The notes under the pieces are model-generated. The model had not been told where the DNA came from. It saw only the letters and a program-made list of their open reading frames with translations, and did no database searches. Below, in pieces: positions 18,279-25,475 of a stretch of 64,000 nucleotides of DNA (position 1 is the first letter of the stretch; every line of letters begins with the position of its first letter). Origin of the DNA: Herminiimonas contaminans. GTDB taxonomy: Bacteria > Pseudomonadota > Gammaproteobacteria > Burkholderiales > Burkholderiaceae_D. Both the position numbers and the translations under genes were made by a program. The DNA lies in contig NZ_JADOEL010000001.1 of the NCBI RefSeq assembly GCF_015645465.1, forward strand, positions 124,001 to 188,000, given 5' to 3'.

Positions 18279-19181
18279 TCAAACCAAAACGATCCTATCC
18301 TTACCCAAGCTTTTAGCGTCATACAACGCACGATCTGCCCGTTTGAGGGTGTCTTCATACGATCGGTCCGTCGTCAGCATGGTCGTCACACCGATACTCG
18401 CTGTGACGGAAGTACCTTCCACTGAAAACTGCCTTAGCTCTTCCCTGATACGCTCATGCAAACGCTGCGCAAACTGCATGGCCTGTTCATGTCCGGTATT
18501 CGGCAGCGCAACGACAAACTCATCACCACCGAAGCGGCATGCAGTATCTGCTTTGCGTATCGTCGTACGACAAATATTCGCCACTGCCTGAATGATTTCA
18601 TCCCCGGCGTGATGCCCTTTGGTGTCGTTGATTTTCTTGAGGTTGTCCAGATCAAACATAAAGATGGACGTCGGTATTGAATACCGCAGCCATGACTCGT
18701 AGTGCAGCGTCAGGTCATGCTCGAGTTTTCTGCGGTTGAAAAGACCCGTGAGCTGATCGGTGTCGCTAAGCTCCCTCAGCTTGCCTTCCAAATTATGACG
18801 CTCGGAGATGTTACTCGCGACCCAAAGCACTACCTCTTCGTCATCGACCAAAAAACTCAGGGCCTGGATGCGCCCTTCAAACCAGATCGGATCCTTGGGA
18901 CCGTCATCGTCCAGGCCTTTTACGTCTCTGTTGCTCAGTTCGTATTCTTCGACCACCAGCTTCCGTGATTCCAGTGCCCTGGCAATCTGTTCGAGAAACC
19001 AGTTTGCTTTCTCAGGCTTGATCACGTCTGAAATATACAGTCCGATAAGACCGGTACCATCGTGGTAGTAGCGCGTATCACGGCCACCGAAGACCGCGAC
19101 GTATTTTCCACTGCGGGAAAGTATGAAGGCTGGATCTGGCAAAGCTTCCAGAATTAGGTCCATCTGTTCAAGATTGATCAT
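18279..19181 (-). CDS. Diguanylate cyclase with PAS sensor domain
   Basis: About 300 residues. An N-terminal PAS domain (LILEALPDPAFILSRSGKYV through VLWVASNISERHNLEGKL) is joined by a short helix to a GGDEF domain that makes cyclic-di-GMP. The active site GGDEF is intact (CRFGGDEFVVAL), and the inhibitory I-site RxxD is present five residues before it (RKADTACRF). There is no membrane segment, so the sensor is cytosolic. ATG 19181 has GGAAG upstream; a longer ORF start at 19247 is unlikely. It is divergent from the MerR-like gene. Cyclic-di-GMP commonly activates PgaC/PgaD, which lie 5 kb away; a link is plausible but unproven. Confidence 0.92.
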   Translation of the reverse strand: MINLEQMDLILEALPDPAFILSRSGKYVAVFGGRDTRYYHDGTGLIGLYISDVIKPEKANWFLEQIARALESRKLVVEEYELSNRDVKGLDDDGPKDPIWFEGRIQALSFLVDDEEVVLWVASNISERHNLEGKLRELSDTDQLTGLFNRRKLEHDLTLHYESWLRYSIPTSIFMFDLDNLKKINDTKGHHAGDEIIQAVANICRTTIRKADTACRFGGDEFVVALPNTGHEQAMQFAQRLHERIREELRQFSVEGTSVTASIGVTTMLTTDRSYEDTLKRADRALYDAKSLGKDRIVLV

Positions 19182-19323
19182 GCAGCGCTTCTTCCGAGCA
19201 AAAGTGGATAGTTCAGCCCATCGTCGCAATGAGGACTGGAGATGCAATTATGCCATTCCCTTTGAGCAAGTATCCTGCCGACGGAGCGCAAATATTCAGA
19301 CATGAAAAAATCGGATATTGTTG

Positions 19324-19354
19324 TTGACCCTGCCCTTGGGGACAGCTACATGCT
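19324..19354 (+). promoter_or_regulatory. Candidate MerR-type operator/promoter
   Basis: TTGACC (19324-19329) is followed by an interrupted dyad CTGCCC-TTGG-GGACAG and a weak -10 candidate near 19347-19354, depending on whether a 17- or 19-base spacer is assumed. It lies 28-58 bases before the MerR-like start. The shape recalls the long-spacer promoters bound by MerR proteins, so autoregulation is possible. Confidence 0.35.
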
Positions 19355-19381
19355 GGTCTTTTGATGAAAACGGGATAAGCA

Positions 19382-20434
19382 ATGAAACCTGCGGTTAACA
19401 ACTTGAACGCTTCCGAAGCAGCGAATAGATTAGGCGTTTCCACCAAAGCCTTAAGACTTTACGAACAAAAAGGTCTGCTTAATCCAGCGCGCACGAGTGC
19501 CGGTTACCGTGTCTATAGTGCCGAAGACATGGCTCGTGCTGCAAAAGTTGTGGCTTTGCGCGACCTCGGCCTGAGCCTGGCGCAAGTCTCCCGGGTATTG
19601 GATGGTGAATCTCAAAGTCTGCATCGTGCACTGGTCACGCATGAAGCCTCCCTCAACAACGAGAAGCATCAGTTAATGCAACGGATAGAGAAAGTTCGCA
19701 ATCTGCATGCCCGCCTAACGGACGGTCACCTACCTGACAGCCACGACCTCAATACCGTGCTCAGTCCTTACCCGGAATTGCATCTATCGTTCGCGCTGCC
19801 CTGGCCCTGGGGTAGTGAGTGGTTTGAAATTCGTGATATCCGCCCCTTGAACTATCTCATCGGCCCACTGGGTAGTGGTAAAACCGTGCTTGCCCGTTGC
19901 ATCGCCGACGCAGTTCCCGGCGGAGTGTTCGCAGATCTGGAGCGGGGAAGAAATTTTGAAAAAGACAATGCCCATGCATCGCGATCAGCAGATGCCGAGT
20001 TACAGGAACGGGTAAAACAAGCCATCGCCTGGCTCACCGAAGAAGGGGCTACACCGTCGACAGCCCTGACCGCATTGCTGCACGCTCTCGAAAACGATGC
20101 AGCTAGCATTTTGGTTGTTGATTTGGTGGAGGACAATCTGGATGCATCTACTCAGACAGCATTGGCAAGCTATCTGCGCAAGCGCGCTGCCCTGCACCGA
20201 CGTCCGCTGTTTCTGACGACGCGCTCGTCAGCCATCCTCGACCTGGATCTGGTCAGACATGAGGCAACGATTTACTCGTGTCCGGCTAATCATAGTCCTC
20301 CGTTCCAGGTTCTTCCCTATCCGGGAGCCATGGGCTATGAGTCTATCGTTTCCTGCCTGGCCAGCCCTGATGTGCGCGCACGTACGCAAGGTATGATTGC
20401 AAGCATGCCCGACAACTTGCTTAATAATAAGTAA
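19382..20434 (+). CDS. MerR-family regulator fused to a P-loop ATPase-like domain
   Basis: A 350-residue protein. Residues 8-80 are a MerR winged-helix domain (SEAANRLGVSTKALRLYE, GYRVYS, LRDLGLSLAQV) followed by the usual coiled-coil helix (to about residue 113). In place of a short effector-binding tail, residues 125-340 form a P-loop module. Walker A is GPLGSGKT (161-168), and a Walker B-like strand is ILVVD (243-247). A sensor-like strand PLFLTTRSS follows about 40 residues later. The ATPase part resembles ABC/AAA-type modules. The effector is unknown. It has a candidate own operator upstream, and the diguanylate cyclase is divergent. Confidence 0.8.
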   Translation: MKPAVNNLNASEAANRLGVSTKALRLYEQKGLLNPARTSAGYRVYSAEDMARAAKVVALRDLGLSLAQVSRVLDGESQSLHRALVTHEASLNNEKHQLMQRIEKVRNLHARLTDGHLPDSHDLNTVLSPYPELHLSFALPWPWGSEWFEIRDIRPLNYLIGPLGSGKTVLARCIADAVPGGVFADLERGRNFEKDNAHASRSADAELQERVKQAIAWLTEEGATPSTALTALLHALENDAASILVVDLVEDNLDASTQTALASYLRKRAALHRRPLFLTTRSSAILDLDLVRHEATIYSCPANHSPPFQVLPYPGAMGYESIVSCLASPDVRARTQGMIASMPDNLLNNK

Positions 20435-20517
20435 GCGGATGAAACCGGCAGAAGGCAAATTCTGCTCACGCTTTTAATATCTGCTAGCGCTGACGCGTAG
20501 CAAACGAGGACATTTCT

Positions 20518-20904
20518 ATGAAAGGCAAACAATACTCAGGCGGCTGCCTCTGCGGCCATATCCGTTTTACAGCGCATGGTGTGGCTGCTAATCCGCACAG
20601 CTGCTCTTGCGACAACTGCCAGAGACATTCTGGCGCGCCCAGTTTATGCTGGGTCGAGTTTCCCAAAGACGTCGTAGAGTGGACAGGTACCGGCGGCATG
20701 CCCGCACTGTATCGTTCGTCGGATTACTCGAGTCGTTCCTTTTGTCCACGTTGTGGCAGCACGCTAGGTGCGGTCGATGATGCACCCATGGTCGCTTTGG
20801 TGACTGGAAGTTTTGACGACAGTGATTTATCTGAACTGCGACCGGTATCGCATTCATATGTGGATGCATGCCCGGCCTGGTGGGAGATAACTAAGGCTGT
20901 CTGA
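20518..20904 (+). CDS. GFA (CENP-V-like) zinc-binding family protein
   Basis: A 128-residue protein with the GFA fold. Zinc ligands are Cys10/Cys12 (GCLCGHIRF), Cys29/Cys31/Cys34 (CSCDNCQRHSG) and Cys76/Cys79 (FCPRCGSTL). Family members are named glutathione-dependent formaldehyde-activating enzymes, but most have no proven reaction. It stands alone between the MerR-like gene and a strong hairpin. Confidence 0.9.
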   Translation: MKGKQYSGGCLCGHIRFTAHGVAANPHSCSCDNCQRHSGAPSLCWVEFPKDVVEWTGTGGMPALYRSSDYSSRSFCPRCGSTLGAVDDAPMVALVTGSFDDSDLSELRPVSHSYVDACPAWWEITKAV

Positions 20905-20929
20905 AACGAGAAATTTTTCTCATTCAGAA

Positions 20930-20961
20930 ATGCTAACGGCCGCAAATGCGGCCGTTAGCAT
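20930..20961. terminator. Perfect 15-bp hairpin between convergent genes
   Basis: ATGCTAACGGCCGCA and its exact complement are separated by only two bases. It lies between the 3' ends of the GFA gene and the DUF3325 gene. No T-run follows in either direction, so it may act as an RNA 3'-end stabiliser or a Rho-assisted stop. Confidence 0.6.
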
Positions 20962-20983
20962 AGGTGGGATGCAAACAACAGCG

Positions 20984-21337
20984 CTAGTTAAACAACCACA
21001 CCGCACCCAGCAAGATCGCAAGCCCGATGGCCAGCTTGCCAGCGAAGACGGTGCGTTGCGGTGCATATGTCAACAACAGGACCAATAACAAAGCGCCTGC
21101 TGTCATGGTACCGAGGCAGAGTACCGAACCTACCGTCCAGCCTTGCAGCTTGACGCTGATCGCATACGTAGCCAGCAAGGCTAGTGTGCCCAGCATGCGA
21201 TACAGATTGCGCTCGCTCTGTTGCGGTTCTTTGCCACGACCATGGATGTCGGCGTAATGCCTGTCCATACCCAGGCTGAGTGCAGTCCAGCCACCATATG
21301 CCAACGCCAGTGCTGCTATGAATCCGAATCCGCTCAT
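20984..21337 (-). CDS. DUF3325 family membrane protein
   Basis: A 117-residue membrane protein with three or four hydrophobic helices. It matches DUF3325, small proteins encoded next to PepSY-type iron-uptake membrane proteins. It has a conserved early stretch ALAYGGWTALSLGMDRH. Its ATG overlaps the stop of the PepSY gene (ATGA), so it is translationally coupled as the last gene of the three-gene Fur-box operon. Function unknown, probably accessory to siderophore-iron reduction. Confidence 0.8.
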   Translation of the reverse strand: MSGFGFIAALALAYGGWTALSLGMDRHYADIHGRGKEPQQSERNLYRMLGTLALLATYAISVKLQGWTVGSVLCLGTMTAGALLLVLLLTYAPQRTVFAGKLAIGLAILLGAVWLFN

Positions 21338-22971
21338 ACTGCCTCCTGCAGCGAGCTATCAGTCTCGCTTCTGTTTTTCTCTACCGGCTTTTCGACCGCT
21401 TTGGCCTTGGCCACTGCTTTCTTCTGCCCCAGACGCCTGGCCGCGTAGATCAGGCATAAGCCAAAGCCGAGCGCAAACAAATCAAAACCAGCAACCGCCC
21501 ACGGACCTTTACCTTGTAGCAGGGTCACGCCCAGATGTGAGTTGGTGGTGAATACATTCAGCACCGGAATCAGTGCAAACAACAAGCCACCTGCCGTCAG
21601 CTGCCATTGCCACATGCGGCGATTCGGGCGTATGTGCGCCAGGACGGCGGCGGTACCCCATGCAATAAAGAACCAGGCGATTTCAGTTTCTATACGCTTT
21701 TCCATTCCAACCGCCAGCAAGCGATTGGCCCAGAAGTACGCTGCCATTGCAATCGGCAAACCGGCAATCGCGCCTATGTTCAGGCCATCGACCAAACGCA
21801 GGCCAAAACCGATGCGTCCACCCTTGGCCAGTTCCTTGGCATAACCTTGTCGCTTCTTGACGGCCCACAGCAAGGCACCGGTCGCGACCATCGCGCAGCC
21901 TGCCAGGCCGCACAGGAAAAATAAGGTACGCAGCAAAGGATTCGCGAAGTTCGCGATATGCAAACCATAGAGCACGCCGCGTGCTTCAACCGCAGTACTT
22001 GTTTCATCACCGATAGAGGAAATGTAAGCACCGCTCACACCATCAAACTGCATGGACTGACGTGTACTCGACAGCTTGTGCTCCTTCTCACGCGTGATCT
22101 GGATGGTGGCATTCGCATCGCCCGGATTGTTGATGGTCACACGTCCTACCGGACCACCGTTCCATTGTTTCTCTGCTTGCAGCAACATAGGCGCCAGTGG
22201 TGCCAGCGGTGCTGCAATCTTTGCAGGCTTCTTGTTCTCGGCCTGGCGGAAAGCTTCTGCGTTAAAGGCTTTTTCATCGCCTTTGTACGCGGACTGTATG
22301 CCGAACGGCATGTACAAGAACATCAGCGTGACCAGACCCGTATAAGTAATCATCAGGTGATACGGCAGCGCCAGTACTGCTACGGCATTGTGCGCATCCA
22401 GCCACGAACGCTGACCTTTCTTCGGGCGGAAGGTGAAGAAGTCTTTGAAAATACGCTTGTGCGTAATCACCCCGCTGACGATCGCAACCAGCATGAACAT
22501 TGCGCAGAAACCAACTATCCAGCGCGCCCAGATCGCTGGCATGTAATGCAAATCGTAGTGCAGACGATAGATGAATTCACCACCGCGTGTTTCGCGCACT
22601 TCAGCCAGGCGCTCACCCGTCGCAGGATTCAATTGCGCCCGCTCGAGTTTGCCCCTACCCTTTTTACCTGGTTCAGGTTGCGCGATCCACGTTACGCCCA
22701 AAGCCTGGTTGCGATCGTCCGGCAAAGTAATAAACCAGCGTGATGCACCGGCACCTTCTTTTTCCAGCATGCGTATGGCGTTGTCTACTGCTTGCACGGC
22801 AGGCACCGGCGTCGCTGCCGCTACGTGCAGCTCCGGTTTCATCCACAGGCTGATCTCATCGCGGAAATACGAAGCCGTTCCGGCGAAAAACACCAGGAAC
22901 AATACCCAGCAAACCAGCAAACCTGACCAGGTGTGCAGCCATGCCATCGACTGGCGGAATCCTTCTTTCAT
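21334..22971 (-). CDS. PepSY-domain membrane protein, iron-uptake associated
   Basis: A 545-residue inner-membrane protein of the PepSY_TM (PiuB-like) family. The N-terminal helix has FRQSMAWLHTWSGLLVCWVL, a second helix lies near residue 170-190 (WARWIVGFCAMFMLVAIVSG), and four or more follow in the C-terminal third. His residues in HTWSG and in the second helix are typical haem-ligand candidates. Such proteins are thought to reduce ferric siderophores in the periplasm, which is a family-level inference. The start overlaps the DUF3649 stop by four bases. A Fur box precedes the operon, but no TonB receptor gene is in the window. Confidence 0.88.
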   Translation of the reverse strand: MKEGFRQSMAWLHTWSGLLVCWVLFLVFFAGTASYFRDEISLWMKPELHVAAATPVPAVQAVDNAIRMLEKEGAGASRWFITLPDDRNQALGVTWIAQPEPGKKGRGKLERAQLNPATGERLAEVRETRGGEFIYRLHYDLHYMPAIWARWIVGFCAMFMLVAIVSGVITHKRIFKDFFTFRPKKGQRSWLDAHNAVAVLALPYHLMITYTGLVTLMFLYMPFGIQSAYKGDEKAFNAEAFRQAENKKPAKIAAPLAPLAPMLLQAEKQWNGGPVGRVTINNPGDANATIQITREKEHKLSSTRQSMQFDGVSGAYISSIGDETSTAVEARGVLYGLHIANFANPLLRTLFFLCGLAGCAMVATGALLWAVKKRQGYAKELAKGGRIGFGLRLVDGLNIGAIAGLPIAMAAYFWANRLLAVGMEKRIETEIAWFFIAWGTAAVLAHIRPNRRMWQWQLTAGGLLFALIPVLNVFTTNSHLGVTLLQGKGPWAVAGFDLFALGFGLCLIYAARRLGQKKAVAKAKAVEKPVEKNRSETDSSLQEAV

Positions 22972-23258
22972 GCGAAACTCCGTTGCGCCAGCAAACCCAA
23001 TCCCAGGATAGCGGCTGGTAACACGATGCCTATCCAGGCGCGGAATGCACTACGTGCAGCAAACACCCACAGCACTGCACAGGTATAGACGGTAAAAGAT
23101 AACAAGGTAGCCGTCAGCACGGCATCGATCCGCACCATAGGCAGGATGACCGCCAGCAAGGCGGTGGCGAGCGCCGTCACGCCATAGCCGCCAAGGATGG
23201 CGGCTATGGCACGTGATGCAACTCCTAAGCGGTAGTGCAATTCCTGGTTCAGTTTCAT
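22968..23258 (-). CDS. DUF3649 family membrane protein
   Basis: A 96-residue, three-helix membrane protein matching DUF3649, the regular first partner of PepSY/DUF3325 iron operons. The start at 23258 (MKLNQELHYRLG) matches the family N-terminus. A longer form from 23366 would add 36 Arg/Ser-rich residues that look non-genuine. The Fur box lies about 145 bases upstream of the chosen start. Function unknown. Confidence 0.8.
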   Translation of the reverse strand: MKLNQELHYRLGVASRAIAAILGGYGVTALATALLAVILPMVRIDAVLTATLLSFTVYTCAVLWVFAARSAFRAWIGIVLPAAILGLGLLAQRSFA

Positions 23259-23402
23259 CTGCTTGAAATCACTTGAGTTGAATGCGCGACCGAGCTGGCG
23301 CGACTTCCTTGATGCCTGTCTGCTTGTCGCGGGCGACCGTATTGGTGGAAGCAACAATCGCGGCATCTTATGGATGCCCGCCGAAACGCGCTTATTTTAA
23401 TC

Positions 23403-23421
23403 GATAATGATTATCATTAAC
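23403..23421 (-). promoter_or_regulatory. Fur box
   Basis: GATAATGATTATCATTAAC matches 17 of 19 positions of the classical Fur consensus and contains a 16-bp inner palindrome-like core. It lies upstream of the DUF3649-PepSY-DUF3325 operon; the other neighbour, pgaD, ends facing it. Iron repression of that operon is the natural reading. The interval 23422-23618 between it and the pgaD stop shows no gene. Confidence 0.87.
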
Positions 23422-23618
23422 AGAGATAAAGTACATGGATGTGAATTTTTATTGATTTTTGACAAGTGTCAAAAGTTCATCCAGACACGCTCTGCTCGCC
23501 CAGCCAGTGCAGGCAGGTGGGTAAATATGAGGGGAAAACCGTAAGAACCGGATAGAGAGACGCGTTGCAAACGCCCTCAAGTGAAAAGGAAGATATTAGC
23601 TCGCGAGAACAGACAGGA

Positions 23619-24155
23619 TCAGGTCGGATGACCCAGCAACCGTGCGTGAAGCGCAAAGTCCGCGGCTTTGCCGCCCGCAGCAGCCTTCTCCTGCTGCGCG
23701 CCGTCAAACTGCATCACGCCACCATGGTCATCATGATGCGCAACCATGCGACGTTCGCTTTGCAATTGCTGCAAGTCGGATTCCGGCAGGCTGGAATAGG
23801 TAGCCAGGTCTGCCACTGCCACCGCATTCGGCCAGCGCCGACGGTTCAGGTTACGGAAGCGGAAATACTCGACCGCGGCCCACAACAATAATGAACCAGA
23901 CAACGCCATCACGATCAGCGCATAAGAAATCGTCAGGTGGCGCACATTGAGCATGTCGGCCGCATAGGTCAGCTCATTGATCGTGTGGTAACCCAGCATC
24001 CCTGCCACCAGAGTAATCAGCGGCCACCACAGGTACACAAAGAAACCCCAGAACACAACAGTGATCAAGGCGCTGACAACTTTGGTCAACGGCGCCACCA
24101 GATGTGGTTTATTAAGGATGAGCGGATTGGTTTGCTCTTGCAGGTCGCTAGTCAT
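23619..24155 (-). CDS. pgaD: Poly-beta-1,6-GlcNAc synthase auxiliary subunit PgaD
   Basis: A 178-residue protein with two membrane helices (VVSALITVVFWGFFVYLWWP and ISYALIVMALSGSLLLW). It is in the pgaD position and has the family's W/Y-rich first helix and RFRNLNRRRW after the second. PgaD binds PgaC and helps form the cyclic-di-GMP-responsive synthase. The C-terminal tail is longer than in E. coli PgaD and includes a His-Asp stretch (VAHHDDHGG). ATG 24155 overlaps the pgaC stop by eight bases. Confidence 0.85.
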   Translation of the reverse strand: MTSDLQEQTNPLILNKPHLVAPLTKVVSALITVVFWGFFVYLWWPLITLVAGMLGYHTINELTYAADMLNVRHLTISYALIVMALSGSLLLWAAVEYFRFRNLNRRRWPNAVAVADLATYSSLPESDLQQLQSERRMVAHHDDHGGVMQFDGAQQEKAAAGGKAADFALHARLLGHPT

Positions 24156-25473
24156 GATTGCCTCGATGCGGCTGTGGTACAGGTTCATTGCTGGTCGGCG
24201 GCAATGCTTTCACGTGCACGCCGTCGGCCGAGCCGACACCACGATCCGGGCTGACCCAGACCGCGCGCCGTCCGCTCTTGCGAAACAGAACTTTAGGCAC
24301 CGACCAGACGGTGGTACACATATTCAGCATCCAATAAAAAACCGGATACCAAATCATCCAGAAGTAATGGCGATACACTTTTTTGTCGTAATGCCGGTCC
24401 AGGATCATGCCAACCAAGACCTGCAACAAACAGGTGGTGCCGATCAGCACGCCGTGCCAGCTCGGGAATATCTCTACGCGCCACAGCGGCGGTATGTAAA
24501 TGAACAGACTGAGGATATATAGCACCAGCACCGTCACCATGGTGTAAGCCCACAAGACTGACAGGTTGTACTCGATGTACACCAGCCACAGGCGACGCAA
24601 ATGCCAGTGGCGGAAGATGTAGGCGTATTTGAAAATCGCCTGCACGCCACCCATCGCCCAGCGCAAACGCTGCTTCCATAAACCCTTTACCGTTTCCGGC
24701 ATCAGGATCCAGCACAAGGCGCGCGGCTCGAAGCGTACATCCCAGTGGTTCGCCTGCAGTTTCCAGCTGATGTCGATATCCTCGGTCAGCATTTCCGGAC
24801 TCCAGAAACCGACATCCAGCAAGGCGCGACGACGAAACATCACGACCACGCCGGAGACAGTGAACAGGCGACCATAAATACGTTGCGTACGTTTGATCAG
24901 GCCAACGATGGACGAGAACTCACCGATCTGCAAACGTCCGAGCAAAGTCGAACGTGTGCGTATGCGCGGATTGCCGGTCACTGCGCCGAGACGCGGGCCG
25001 GTTTCAAAATGCTTGAGCAGCCAAGGGATCGAATCCGGGTCAAGGATCGCATCGCCATCTATGCACATCAGGAATTCACTCTTGGCGATCAGTGCAGCCG
25101 TATTCAAGGCCACGGCCTTGCCCTGGTTGCGCGCCTGGTGCACGACACGCAACTTCGGATGGGTCGCGATCAATTCATCGAGGATGGCACCGGTGTTGTC
25201 CTTGCTGCCATCGTTGACGCAAATGATTTCGTAGTCCGGATAGTTCAGGCGCGACAGGGCATCGACCACGCTACGTATATTGTCGCCTTCATTGAAGCAC
25301 GGCACGATCACAGAAACCGGCGGCGTCGACTTCAGCTCCGTCAGTGGATTCTGGTCATGCAGGCTAGTCCTCTCATAACGCAGGTAATACGTAATACCAC
25401 CAATGATCCAGACATACGCCATGAACAAAGGGTAGTAAAAAGTAAAACCGAAGAGGACGTTTTCAAAAGTCAT
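24148..25473 (-). CDS. pgaC: Poly-beta-1,6-N-acetylglucosamine synthase PgaC
   Basis: A 441-residue family-2 glycosyltransferase in the inner membrane that polymerises UDP-GlcNAc into PNAG. Visible motifs are VSVIVPCFNEGDNI, INDGS-like CVNDGSKDNTG, MCIDGDAILDPD, MLTEDIDISW and the processivity motif QRLRWAMGG. One N-terminal and three or more C-terminal membrane helices flank the catalytic domain. It starts two bases after the pgaB stop. Confidence 0.95.
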   Translation of the reverse strand: MTFENVLFGFTFYYPLFMAYVWIIGGITYYLRYERTSLHDQNPLTELKSTPPVSVIVPCFNEGDNIRSVVDALSRLNYPDYEIICVNDGSKDNTGAILDELIATHPKLRVVHQARNQGKAVALNTAALIAKSEFLMCIDGDAILDPDSIPWLLKHFETGPRLGAVTGNPRIRTRSTLLGRLQIGEFSSIVGLIKRTQRIYGRLFTVSGVVVMFRRRALLDVGFWSPEMLTEDIDISWKLQANHWDVRFEPRALCWILMPETVKGLWKQRLRWAMGGVQAIFKYAYIFRHWHLRRLWLVYIEYNLSVLWAYTMVTVLVLYILSLFIYIPPLWRVEIFPSWHGVLIGTTCLLQVLVGMILDRHYDKKVYRHYFWMIWYPVFYWMLNMCTTVWSVPKVLFRKSGRRAVWVSPDRGVGSADGVHVKALPPTSNEPVPQPHRGNHD

Positions 25474-25475
25474 GA

